A stretch of 64,000 bases of DNA from Muribaculaceae bacterium (GTDB lineage: Bacteria > Bacteroidota > Bacteroidia > Bacteroidales > Muribaculaceae), in NCBI GenBank assembly GCA_017555085.1, contig JAFZHD010000023.1, positions 1 to 64,000 on the forward strand, in the 5' to 3' direction. The notes beneath the pieces were generated by a model. That model saw only the letters and a program-made list of their open reading frames with translations. It had not been told where the DNA came from and did not search any database. This document shows positions 54,543 to 62,741 of the stretch, in pieces; position 1 is the first letter of the stretch; every line of letters begins with the position of its first letter. Both the position numbers and the translations under genes were made by a program.

Positions 54543-56684
54543 ATGAAAAGGTTAATTGCGTCGGCTATATTATTGTTGTCGTTATGCTGCTTGATTGCGC
54601 AAGGGCGACTTGATTTGCGCAGTCGCAATATCGTCAGAGCATTAACCAACGAGCCGAATAGCGAACTACGATATGTATCATCTGTAATAAAGGTGGCTGA
54701 TGATGCGGTGTTGGATAGTCTGCACGATATGGGTGTGAAGATTATCAACCGTCGCGATGAGTTGTTGTTGGCGTTTATCCCCGTTAACGCGATTGACCGC
54801 ATTGAAGGACTGTTAAATGTGTCAAGTTTTAGTGTGGGCCGACAATCGTTGCCGCTAATGGATGAAGCGCGGCCGATGTGTGGTGCGGCCGATGTTATGC
54901 TTGGTGCAGGATTGCCCCAAAGTTATGACGGCACAGGCATCGTTGTCGGTTTTTCTGATATAGGTTTTGACCCTAATCATCTCAATTTCTTGGATAACGG
55001 TAACAAATCGCGCGTTAAACGAGTGGTTAACTATGTCGACTCGGTAGGCGAAATTGTTGATGTTGATAATGCCGACGGAATATCTCGTTGGCTGACCGAC
55101 CGTGCTGATGAATATCATGCCACTCATGTCGGCGGAATTCTGGCAGGGTCATATCGTGCAAACGGATATCACGGAGTTGCAACCGGTGCAGAAATTGTTG
55201 CTACAACAAGCGAATTATATAACGGCTCGATACTTGCGGGCGTTGAAAATGTTGTAGAGTATGCCAAAAATGCGGGCCGCCCAGTTGTGGTAAATCTCTC
55301 GCTTGGCTCTTATAATGGTCCTCATGATGGGACCGATTTGTTTTGTCAATATCTTGACCGCATAGGCGAGGAAGCGATAATCTGTATTTCGGCAGGGAAT
55401 GAAGGCTCGAAGCAAAACACGCTGTCAAAAACTTTTTCGGCAAATGATACCAACCTCAACACATTTATATGCAATAGGTCGTGGGACTTGATACACATAG
55501 GCGGCATGGCCGATTTTTGGAGTGCCGATTCAAGTGCGTTCAGTGCAAAAATGTGTGTTTATGACTGTCTTGAAAAGGAAATAGTGTATGTGTCGCAGTC
55601 TGTCGGAGGCGATAGCGGCATTGATGAATTGGGCATAGCCTCGGCCGATGTGGCAAAGACCGATGATATTTGCGTTGAGGTATTTGACAGTTGTTTAGTC
55701 GGATATATGCGATTGTATGCTCAACTCGACAGCGAAAACAATCGGTATAATATGGTGTTTGACTATGATGTTGAGAACTTTAAGTTTAATCAGCAGTGGG
55801 GTCGTTATTGTCCGGGAATAATGATAGAGGCAAGTGCTGGCATGATAATAGACGGATATGCCGACGGCACTCGTTCGTGCTTCCGTGCAATGGGCGTGGC
55901 CGATTTTGTTAACGGCAACAGCGACCGCTCGATTAGCAACATGGCTTGCGGGCAGAATGTGATTGTTGTTGGTTCATGCAATTCTCGCGACAAAGTTCCG
56001 CTGATGAACGGTGGCGAAATAGATGTAGCCGAAGCAGTGGGCACGGTGTCAAAGTTTTCAAGTTACGGAACACTTGCCGACGGACGTAGTTTGCCTCATA
56101 TCTGTGCGCCGGGTAATATGGTTGTTTCTTCAATTAGTGGGGCCTATATCGAAAAGCAAAACGATGACATTCGTTCAAAAGTAGTGACTGTCGTAAACGA
56201 CGGCGCGCGTCAACATCATTGGTATGCATTAAATGGCACATCTATGTCGTCGCCCTATGCCGCAGGTGTTTATGCATTGTGGTTGCAAGCTGATCCGACG
56301 CTAACGGTTGATGAAATAAGAGAGATTACGATAGCAACAGCCGATAAAACTGCCGCCGATATTGCAGACCCGCGATGGGGTAGTGGCCGATTAAACGCAT
56401 TGGCCGGAATGAAAGAAGTGTTGTCGCGAACAAACATTGATGCCGTTGACAGTGTGAATGATGTGATTGTAACCAATGACGGAGGCAATCGGATTATCGT
56501 TCAGTCGTTGACTTATGCCGTGGAGCAAGTAACGGTTTATGGCTTGGACGGAGTGGCTGTCATAGCCGATAAATGCAACTCCGATTATGTGGCAATCAAT
56601 GCATCGACGATGACTCGCGGTGTTTATCTGATGGAAATAATCAGCGGTGGCAAACGCTATGTGAGACACATTATGGTAAGATAA
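54543..56684 (+). CDS. Subtilisin-family (S8) protease paralogue with T9SS sorting domain
   Basis: 713 residues, a diverged duplicate of the preceding gene. The signal peptide ends CLIAQ. The triad is Asp139 (GFSDIGFDPNH), His192 (EYHATHVGG, where HGTHVAG is usual) and Ser567 (NGTSMSSP). The same middle insert and Asn-type oxyanion region (SAGNEGS) are present, and the end has a type A sorting domain (GVYLMEIISGGKRYVRHIMVR). The Gly-to-Ala change after the catalytic His is unusual but probably tolerated. The start lies four bases after the previous stop, so the pair is co-translated. Confidence 0.9.
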   Translation: MKRLIASAILLLSLCCLIAQGRLDLRSRNIVRALTNEPNSELRYVSSVIKVADDAVLDSLHDMGVKIINRRDELLLAFIPVNAIDRIEGLLNVSSFSVGRQSLPLMDEARPMCGAADVMLGAGLPQSYDGTGIVVGFSDIGFDPNHLNFLDNGNKSRVKRVVNYVDSVGEIVDVDNADGISRWLTDRADEYHATHVGGILAGSYRANGYHGVATGAEIVATTSELYNGSILAGVENVVEYAKNAGRPVVVNLSLGSYNGPHDGTDLFCQYLDRIGEEAIICISAGNEGSKQNTLSKTFSANDTNLNTFICNRSWDLIHIGGMADFWSADSSAFSAKMCVYDCLEKEIVYVSQSVGGDSGIDELGIASADVAKTDDICVEVFDSCLVGYMRLYAQLDSENNRYNMVFDYDVENFKFNQQWGRYCPGIMIEASAGMIIDGYADGTRSCFRAMGVADFVNGNSDRSISNMACGQNVIVVGSCNSRDKVPLMNGGEIDVAEAVGTVSKFSSYGTLADGRSLPHICAPGNMVVSSISGAYIEKQNDDIRSKVVTVVNDGARQHHWYALNGTSMSSPYAAGVYALWLQADPTLTVDEIREITIATADKTAADIADPRWGSGRLNALAGMKEVLSRTNIDAVDSVNDVIVTNDGGNRIIVQSLTYAVEQVTVYGLDGVAVIADKCNSDYVAINASTMTRGVYLMEIISGGKRYVRHIMVR

Positions 56685-56776
56685 TGCCTTTTTAATGAGA
56701 AAACAGCGCTTTGTTTAATGAGATACGAAAAAAAAGTCTTAAATTTGTTAGTTGAAATAATTTGACGAAAATTCGT

Positions 56777-57619
56777 ATGAAAAATCTCATTCAAAGAACT
56801 ATATTCGGAGCGGTTTATATCGCAACTATCATTGCGGCATTGATATTGTCGGAATGGGTGTTTTTGGCAGTTTGCGTTGTGTTTAATGTTTTTGGCACAA
56901 TGGAATTTTATAACTTGTCAAATGGCCGCGAGAATGTGAAAATGTTGCCTAAGGCGCTTGATGTGTTTGGCGGATTAAGCATGTTGTGGCTTGCAGTGTC
57001 GCTTACATCAACAAGCGAGTCGGTATTGCCAGTTGTGGATAAGTCGGCTGCATTTTTGCCTTTGATGATTTATATGATTAGTCGCATTGTAGTGCAACTT
57101 TATACCAAAGAACACAATCCTCTCAACAATTTGGCTTATTCGTTTATGAGCCTTTTGTATGTGGCATTGCCTGTGGCGTTAATGTCGGTAATCTATTATG
57201 GATATGGCGGCGCATCGTTGCTTTTGGCCGTGTTTATTATGATATGGTGTAACGACACTGGTGCTTATGTCATCGGCTCAAAGTTTGGTCAGCATGGCCG
57301 TTACCGTTTGTTCCCCCGCATTTCTCCTAAAAAATCGTGGGAAGGTTTCATTGGCGGCATCTTTTTCTCGGTTGTTGCAGCCGTGTTGATGAACTTGTTT
57401 ATGGATAATATGTTGTCAATGCCGTTGATGATAGGTCTTGGTTTCTTGGTGTCGATTTTTGCTACATGGGGCGATTTGGCCGAGTCGTTGATTAAGCGCA
57501 CAGTAGGCGTGAAAGACTCTGGAAAATTCATGCCCGGACATGGTGGTATCCTTGACCGCATTGACTCATTGCTGCTTGTTGTTCCGGTAATGTTGTGCTA
57601 TTTGATGATATGTTTATAA
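56777..57619 (+). CDS. cdsA: Phosphatidate cytidylyltransferase
   Basis: Makes CDP-diacylglycerol from phosphatidic acid and CTP, the common precursor of phospholipids. 280 residues from ATG at 56777; a TTG 15 bases upstream is less likely. About eight membrane helices; the C-terminal signature is complete: IMIWCNDTGAYVIGSKFG, RISPKKSWEGFIGG and TVGVKDSGKFMPGHGGILDRIDS. TAAATTTG at 56740-56747 is a possible -7 box, so transcription may start here. It is followed by purM after 26 bp. Confidence 0.95.
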   Translation: MKNLIQRTIFGAVYIATIIAALILSEWVFLAVCVVFNVFGTMEFYNLSNGRENVKMLPKALDVFGGLSMLWLAVSLTSTSESVLPVVDKSAAFLPLMIYMISRIVVQLYTKEHNPLNNLAYSFMSLLYVALPVALMSVIYYGYGGASLLLAVFIMIWCNDTGAYVIGSKFGQHGRYRLFPRISPKKSWEGFIGGIFFSVVAAVLMNLFMDNMLSMPLMIGLGFLVSIFATWGDLAESLIKRTVGVKDSGKFMPGHGGILDRIDSLLLVVPVMLCYLMICL

Positions 57620-57645
57620 TGAAAATGATAAAAACAAAATAGAAT

Positions 57646-58812
57646 ATGAGTGACCAAAGATATAACATGCGTGGCGTTTCTGCATCAAAAGAAGATGTTC
57701 ACAACGCGATTAAGAATGTAGACAAGGGTCTTTATCCCAAAGCATTCTGTAAAATTATTCCCGATATTTTGGGCGGTGATGAAGAGTATTGCAACATTAT
57801 GCACGCCGACGGTGCGGGCACAAAATCTTCATTGGCTTATATATATTGGAAAGAAACAGGTGATATCAGTGTGTGGAAAGGCATTGCCCAAGATGCATTG
57901 ATTATGAATATCGACGACTTGTTGTGTGTGGGTGCTACCGACAATATCTTGGTGTCATCAACAATCGGTCGCAACAAGCACCTTATTCCCGGCGAAGTGA
58001 TAGCTGCTATTATCAACGGCACAGAAGAATTGCTCGCTGAGTTGCGCGAAATGGGTGTAAGCATTTTCAGCACCGGTGGTGAAACTGCCGATGTTGGCGA
58101 CTTGGTGCGCACAATCATCGTGGATAGCACTGTTACTTGCCGAATGAAGCGTAGCGATGTTATCAACAACGCCAATATCAAAGGTGGCGATGTGATTGTC
58201 GGTCTTGCTTCTTATGGTCAGGCTGCATACGAAAAAGAATATAACGGTGGTATGGGTAGCAATGGTTTGACATCAGCTCGTCATGATGTGTTTGCCAAAT
58301 ATCTCGCCGAAAAATATCCCGAAAGTTACGACTCGGCTGTTCCTGCCGAATTGGTATATTCTGGTGGCGCAAAACTCACCGATGAGGTTGAAGGTTCGCC
58401 CATCAATGCTGGTAAGTTAGTGTTGTCACCCACACGCACCTATGCTCCTGTAATCAAGAAATTGCTTGATGAAATGCGCGATAAAATTCATGGTATGGTA
58501 CACTGCTCGGGTGGTGCTCAAACCAAAATTATGCACTTTGTGGAAAACAAGCATGTAATTAAAGACAACTTGTTCCCCGTGCCTCCTTTGTTTGAACTTA
58601 TCAGCAAAGAGTCGGGTACTGATTGGGCTGAAATGTACAAGGTATTTAACATGGGCCATCGCATGGAGATTTATCTCAATCCCGAAGATGCTCAACGCGT
58701 AATCGAAATTTCTGAATCTATGGGTATTTCTGCACGCATCGTTGGTCGTGTAGAAGATGCCGACAAAAATCACCTCACAATCATTTCAGAAAAGGGTACA
58801 TTTGAATATTAA
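57646..58812 (+). CDS. purM: Phosphoribosylformylglycinamidine cyclo-ligase (AIR synthase)
   Basis: Closes the imidazole ring in purine synthesis (FGAM + ATP to AIR). 388 residues, longer than the about 345 of E. coli PurM, as in other Bacteroidetes enzymes. Segments include MHADGAGTKSSLAY, IAQDALIMNIDDLLCVGA, STGGETADVGDLV and HCSGGAQTKIMHFV. The ATP-grasp-like PurM fold with an N-terminal metal/ATP-binding lobe is intact. The next gene overlaps its 3' end. Confidence 0.93.
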   Translation: MSDQRYNMRGVSASKEDVHNAIKNVDKGLYPKAFCKIIPDILGGDEEYCNIMHADGAGTKSSLAYIYWKETGDISVWKGIAQDALIMNIDDLLCVGATDNILVSSTIGRNKHLIPGEVIAAIINGTEELLAELREMGVSIFSTGGETADVGDLVRTIIVDSTVTCRMKRSDVINNANIKGGDVIVGLASYGQAAYEKEYNGGMGSNGLTSARHDVFAKYLAEKYPESYDSAVPAELVYSGGAKLTDEVEGSPINAGKLVLSPTRTYAPVIKKLLDEMRDKIHGMVHCSGGAQTKIMHFVENKHVIKDNLFPVPPLFELISKESGTDWAEMYKVFNMGHRMEIYLNPEDAQRVIEISESMGISARIVGRVEDADKNHLTIISEKGTFEY

Positions 58813-60199
58813 GAAAATAGTAAAATCGGCGCTGTTAATAGCGATTGTCGTGGCCGGATTGTTCTCGTCTTGCCGAGGCGGTCACGGAAAAACGGGAGCC
58901 GACAATAACGACACAATATGCCGACTCCCAGACACTCTGAGGGTCGGCACTTTGTATAGCCCCACATCTTATTTCATCTTCAAAGAAGAGAAAATGGGCT
59001 ATGACTATGATATGGTCAACCGATTTGTTGCCGACAAGGGCCTTGTGCTTGACTTGAAGGTGGCAACAAGTTTGAGTTCGATGATAGCGATGCTTGATTC
59101 GGGTTTGATTGATTTGGTGGCCTATGAAGTGCCCATTACGGCCGAGTATAAGCAGAAAGTGTTGCCATGTGGTGTTGAAAACATCACACATCAGGTGCTT
59201 GTGCAGCCTCGCAAATCGGCCGACGGTCGCATCAATGATGTTACAGAATTGGTGGGTAAAGATGTGTGGGTTGAGAAAGATTCAAAATATCAGCACCGTC
59301 TGCAAAATCTAAACGACGAACTCGGTGGCGGCATAAACATTCATTTGATTGACCGCGACACGCTCATTACCGAAGATTTGATAGAAATGGTGTCGGAAGG
59401 CAAAATCGGTTTGACAATCGTTGACAGCGACATTGCACGATTAAACAAGACCTATTATGGCGACCTTGACATTACGCTTGAAGTGTCGTTTCCGCAACGG
59501 GCATCATGGGGCGTATCGCCAGAAAATTCATGGCTTGCCGATTCGATTAACGAGTGGATAAAAGGCGAGCAGCCGCAATCTACACAATCGTGGTTGCTCA
59601 AACGATATTTTGAGTTGAGCAAGAGCGAGCCTTCGGTGGCAAACTTTAAGTTTAAGGACGGTCGAATTTCTCCATATGACGAGTTATTCAAGAAGTATGC
59701 GGCTGAAATTGGTTGGGATTGGCGTTTGCTTGCTTCGCAAGGTTTCTCAGAAAGCCGTTTTGACACTACTGTTGTTTCGTGGGCTGGAGCGCGTGGCATT
59801 ATGCAGATTATGCCTGGAACAGCGCGTGCATTTGGCCTTGATGCCGATCACATTGCTAACCCCGAGGCCAATATCGCCACTGCCGTCAAGATTTTGAAAT
59901 CATTAAATCGCTCGTTGCAGAAATATGTACCCGATGAGGTTGAGCGTCAAAAATTTATTGTCGCAGCATATAATTCGGGTATTGCCCATGTGTATGATGC
60001 CATCGCGTTGGCTCAAAAATATGGTAAAAATCCGCAAGTGTGGGAAGGCAATGTGGGCGAAACCATTTTAATGAAATCAAAGCCGGAGTTTTATAATGAT
60101 TCGGTGTGTAAGTATGGATATTTCCGCGGAAAGCAAACCGTAACTTATGTGGCGCAAGTGATGAGTTTTTACGAAAAATGTAAGAAAGAAATCAAATAA
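58802..60199 (+). CDS. MltF-like membrane-bound lytic transglycosylase
   Basis: Lipoprotein that cleaves peptidoglycan glycan strands with formation of anhydro-muropeptides. From TTG at 58802 it has 465 residues with a good signal peptide and lipobox FSSC (Cys24); an in-frame ATG at 58757 would overlap purM by 56 bp and give an over-long N-terminus. An extracellular solute-binding (SBP_bac_3) module (about 40-255, LRVGTLYSPTSYFIFKEEKMGYDYD) is followed by an SLT domain with catalytic Glu317 in QGFSESRFD, GARGIMQIMPGTARAFG and AAYNSGIAHV. The SBP module is usually regulatory. Confidence 0.9.
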   Translation: MNIKKIVKSALLIAIVVAGLFSSCRGGHGKTGADNNDTICRLPDTLRVGTLYSPTSYFIFKEEKMGYDYDMVNRFVADKGLVLDLKVATSLSSMIAMLDSGLIDLVAYEVPITAEYKQKVLPCGVENITHQVLVQPRKSADGRINDVTELVGKDVWVEKDSKYQHRLQNLNDELGGGINIHLIDRDTLITEDLIEMVSEGKIGLTIVDSDIARLNKTYYGDLDITLEVSFPQRASWGVSPENSWLADSINEWIKGEQPQSTQSWLLKRYFELSKSEPSVANFKFKDGRISPYDELFKKYAAEIGWDWRLLASQGFSESRFDTTVVSWAGARGIMQIMPGTARAFGLDADHIANPEANIATAVKILKSLNRSLQKYVPDEVERQKFIVAAYNSGIAHVYDAIALAQKYGKNPQVWEGNVGETILMKSKPEFYNDSVCKYGYFRGKQTVTYVAQVMSFYEKCKKEIK

Positions 60200-60250
60200 A
60201 ACCATTAACTTTGGCTTATCAGATAGTTCAAATTCTTAAAATAATTACTG

Positions 60251-60796
60251 ATGAAAAAGAAAACTTTGAGTGTAGCCCTTATAATGGCTTTGGCCGGTTC
60301 GATGATGCTTTCATCTTGTATCGGCAATTTTTCGTTGACAAAAAAGGTGTTTGAATGGAATCAGAATGTCGGCGACAAATTTGTGAACGAATTGGTATTC
60401 ATTGCGTTTTGCATTGTCCCTGTATATGAAATTGCTGCATTTATCGACGCAGTTGTAATCAACTCAATCGAGTTTTGGAGCGGAACGAACCCCGTTGTCC
60501 AAAGCACAAAAGTGATTGACGGTGAAAACGGCCGCTATTTGGTGGAATGTGATGGCAAAGGCTATACAATCAAAAGCGAAACTGACGGCAGCATTGTGCG
60601 TCTCGACTTTACCGAAGAAGACAAATCATGGAGCGTAACTGCGAATGGCGAAACTCACACATTCATGTCGTTTGTTGATGACAACCATGTAAAAATGATT
60701 ACACCTGAAGGAAATTATCAAATCGTGGAATTGTCACAAGCTGGTTTGTATGCTTATAAGAGCATCGCTGCCCCAACTAACTTTGCAATGAACTAA
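60251..60796 (+). CDS. DUF3332 family lipoprotein
   Basis: 181 residues. The signal peptide has the lipobox LSSC at Cys22. The pattern GNFSLTKKVFEWNQNVGDKFVNELVFIAFCIVPVYEIAAFIDAVVINSIEFWSGTNP matches the DUF3332 family, including one or two hydrophobic segments (about 45-75). A beta-rich C-terminal half follows. Function unknown. It is 51 bp after the transglycosylase and is closed by a terminator, so it may be the last gene of the purM-containing transcript. Confidence 0.85.
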   Translation: MKKKTLSVALIMALAGSMMLSSCIGNFSLTKKVFEWNQNVGDKFVNELVFIAFCIVPVYEIAAFIDAVVINSIEFWSGTNPVVQSTKVIDGENGRYLVECDGKGYTIKSETDGSIVRLDFTEEDKSWSVTANGETHTFMSFVDDNHVKMITPEGNYQIVELSQAGLYAYKSIAAPTNFAMN

Positions 60797-60820
60797 TTTC
60801 GCTCAGTTTATTAAACGCTT

Positions 60821-60857
60821 AAATAGCCGAGGATAATGTTCCTCGGCTATTTTTTTG
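60821..60857 (+). terminator. Terminator of the DUF3332 gene
   Basis: Stem AAATAGCCGAGGA / TCCTCGGCTATTT, 13 perfect pairs, loop TAATGT, then a T run; 25 bp after the stop. Confidence 0.9.
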
Positions 60858-60947
60858 TGTTTGTGTGGTAGATTTTTATAATGTTCTGTTGTGTGAGGCT
60901 TATTCTTTTTGTATCTTTACGAAATTAAATCTCATAAGCAAAATAAA

Positions 60948-62741
60948 ATGAAAAAGACCTTAATTTCATTAGCAATATCTGGGCTATTTGCCGTGTCGAT
61001 GATGGGCCAAAGCGTTATTCGCGTAAATCAAATGGGCTATCTCGAAGATGATGTCAAAGTGGCTGTAATGCTCGTTGATAAAGCCGATAATGCCATTTCT
61101 GCCAAGAATTTCAAGAAAATCAGGATAGTTAATGCCGCTACAAAAAAATCTTATGCGGTTGACAAAGTAACCGAAACCCCTGCGTGGGAACCGATGGCGC
61201 AATCGTTGCGCATTGATTTCAGTTCAATCACTGAGCCGGGCGAGTATTATATCGATGCGTTTGGCACAAAATCGGGCACAATAAAAATTGATAACAATGC
61301 CTATAAAGGCGCGCAAGAGATACCATTGTATTATATGCGCCAACAGCGATGCGGCTACAATCCCTCGTTGCAAGATTCGTGTCACCAATACGATGGCCGC
61401 TTGGTGTTGAGTGGAGCTGATGACGGCAAGCATGTTGATGTCAGAGGCGGTTGGCACGATGCATCTGACTATTTGCAATATCTCACAACATCGGCCAATG
61501 CCGTGTATCAAATGCTGTTTGCCTACACTCAATCGCCACAAGTGTGGGGCGACGAGTTTGATGCAGCGGGCCATAAGGGCGCAAACGGTGTCCCCGACAT
61601 TCTCGATGAGGCTCGTTGGGGTTTGGAATGGATGGTGAAAATGAATCCGAGTGATACGCTTTTCCTCAATCAGATTGCCGATGACCGCGACCACCGCTTT
61701 GCTGGATTGCCTGGAGATGACCCCGTTGATTATGGTTGGGGTGAGGGTAAAGACCGCCCTGTTTATCCTTGTTGTGGTAAGCCTTATGGTTTGTCAAAGT
61801 ATCTCAATGATAGCAAAGGTCTTGCCTCATCTGTAGGTAAGTTCTGCTCATCGTTTGGCTTGGGTGCAGAGGTGTTTCAATCAATTGATGCCACTTTTGC
61901 ACAAGACCTTAAACGCCGTTCGGCCAACGCTTATGATGTGGCAAAAGCAAATCCTGGTGCATGTCAAACGGCATCGTGTATTTCGCCATACTATTATGAA
62001 GAAGATAACTATGTTGATGATATGGAACTTGCCGCAATGCAGATGTATAAAGCAACGGGCGATACTCGCTATTTGCTCGAAGCCGTTGATTATGGCCGAC
62101 AAGAGCCTGTGACTCCGTGGATGGGTGCCGACTCGGCTCATCATTATCAGTGGTATCCGTTTGTCAATATAGGTCATGCTATGCTCGCGTTGGATAAAAA
62201 CAAAAAAGTGGGCAACGAGTTTGCGCGCAATATGCGCTCGGGCTTGCAGCGTGTGGCCGACCGTGCCAATGGCAATGCTTTCATGCATGGCATTCCCTTT
62301 ATTTGGTGCTCAAACAACTTGACAGTGGCGTTTGTCACACAAGCAATTTTGTATCGTGAGATTACTGGCGACCAAACCTATCGTGAAATTGAAACAGCGA
62401 TGCGCGACTGGTTGTTTGGCGTTAACCCATGGGGTAAATGTATGATTGTCGGTCTTCCTGCCCATGGCGATTTTCCCCGCGACCCACACTCGGCGTTGAC
62501 CAACTTGCATCAAATTCAAGTAACCGGTGGCATTGTTGACGGTCCTGTTTATTGCAATATCTTCAAATCGTTGAAGGGCGTTCATCTTCGCAATGAAGAC
62601 AAATATGCGGCCTATCAAAACTCGATTGTGGTATATCACGATGACTATGCCGACTATTCGACAAACGAGCCGACAATGGACGGCACGGCATCTATGACTT
62701 TCTTCTTGGGTTATTTGGCCTCTAAATCAAACCCTAAATGA
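60948..62741 (+). CDS. Glycoside hydrolase family 9 protein (cellulase-like)
   Basis: 597 residues from ATG at 60948, which opens the signal peptide MKKTLISLAISGLFAVSMMGQ; a TTG 39 bases upstream is not credible. An N-terminal Ig-like CelD_N domain (about 20-110, IRVNQMGYLEDDVKVAVML) leads into the (alpha/alpha)6 barrel. The nucleophile/base pair is in GGWHDASD (Asp171, Asp174), NGVPDILDEARWGLEWMVKM follows, and the general acid Glu574 is in TNEPTMDGTA. GH9 enzymes usually cut beta-1,4-glucans; relatives of this size in Bacteroidetes act on hemicelluloses, so the substrate is open. No SusCD pair is adjacent. TATCTTTA at 60912-60919 is a weak -7 box. Confidence 0.93.
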   Translation: MKKTLISLAISGLFAVSMMGQSVIRVNQMGYLEDDVKVAVMLVDKADNAISAKNFKKIRIVNAATKKSYAVDKVTETPAWEPMAQSLRIDFSSITEPGEYYIDAFGTKSGTIKIDNNAYKGAQEIPLYYMRQQRCGYNPSLQDSCHQYDGRLVLSGADDGKHVDVRGGWHDASDYLQYLTTSANAVYQMLFAYTQSPQVWGDEFDAAGHKGANGVPDILDEARWGLEWMVKMNPSDTLFLNQIADDRDHRFAGLPGDDPVDYGWGEGKDRPVYPCCGKPYGLSKYLNDSKGLASSVGKFCSSFGLGAEVFQSIDATFAQDLKRRSANAYDVAKANPGACQTASCISPYYYEEDNYVDDMELAAMQMYKATGDTRYLLEAVDYGRQEPVTPWMGADSAHHYQWYPFVNIGHAMLALDKNKKVGNEFARNMRSGLQRVADRANGNAFMHGIPFIWCSNNLTVAFVTQAILYREITGDQTYREIETAMRDWLFGVNPWGKCMIVGLPAHGDFPRDPHSALTNLHQIQVTGGIVDGPVYCNIFKSLKGVHLRNEDKYAAYQNSIVVYHDDYADYSTNEPTMDGTASMTFFLGYLASKSNPK

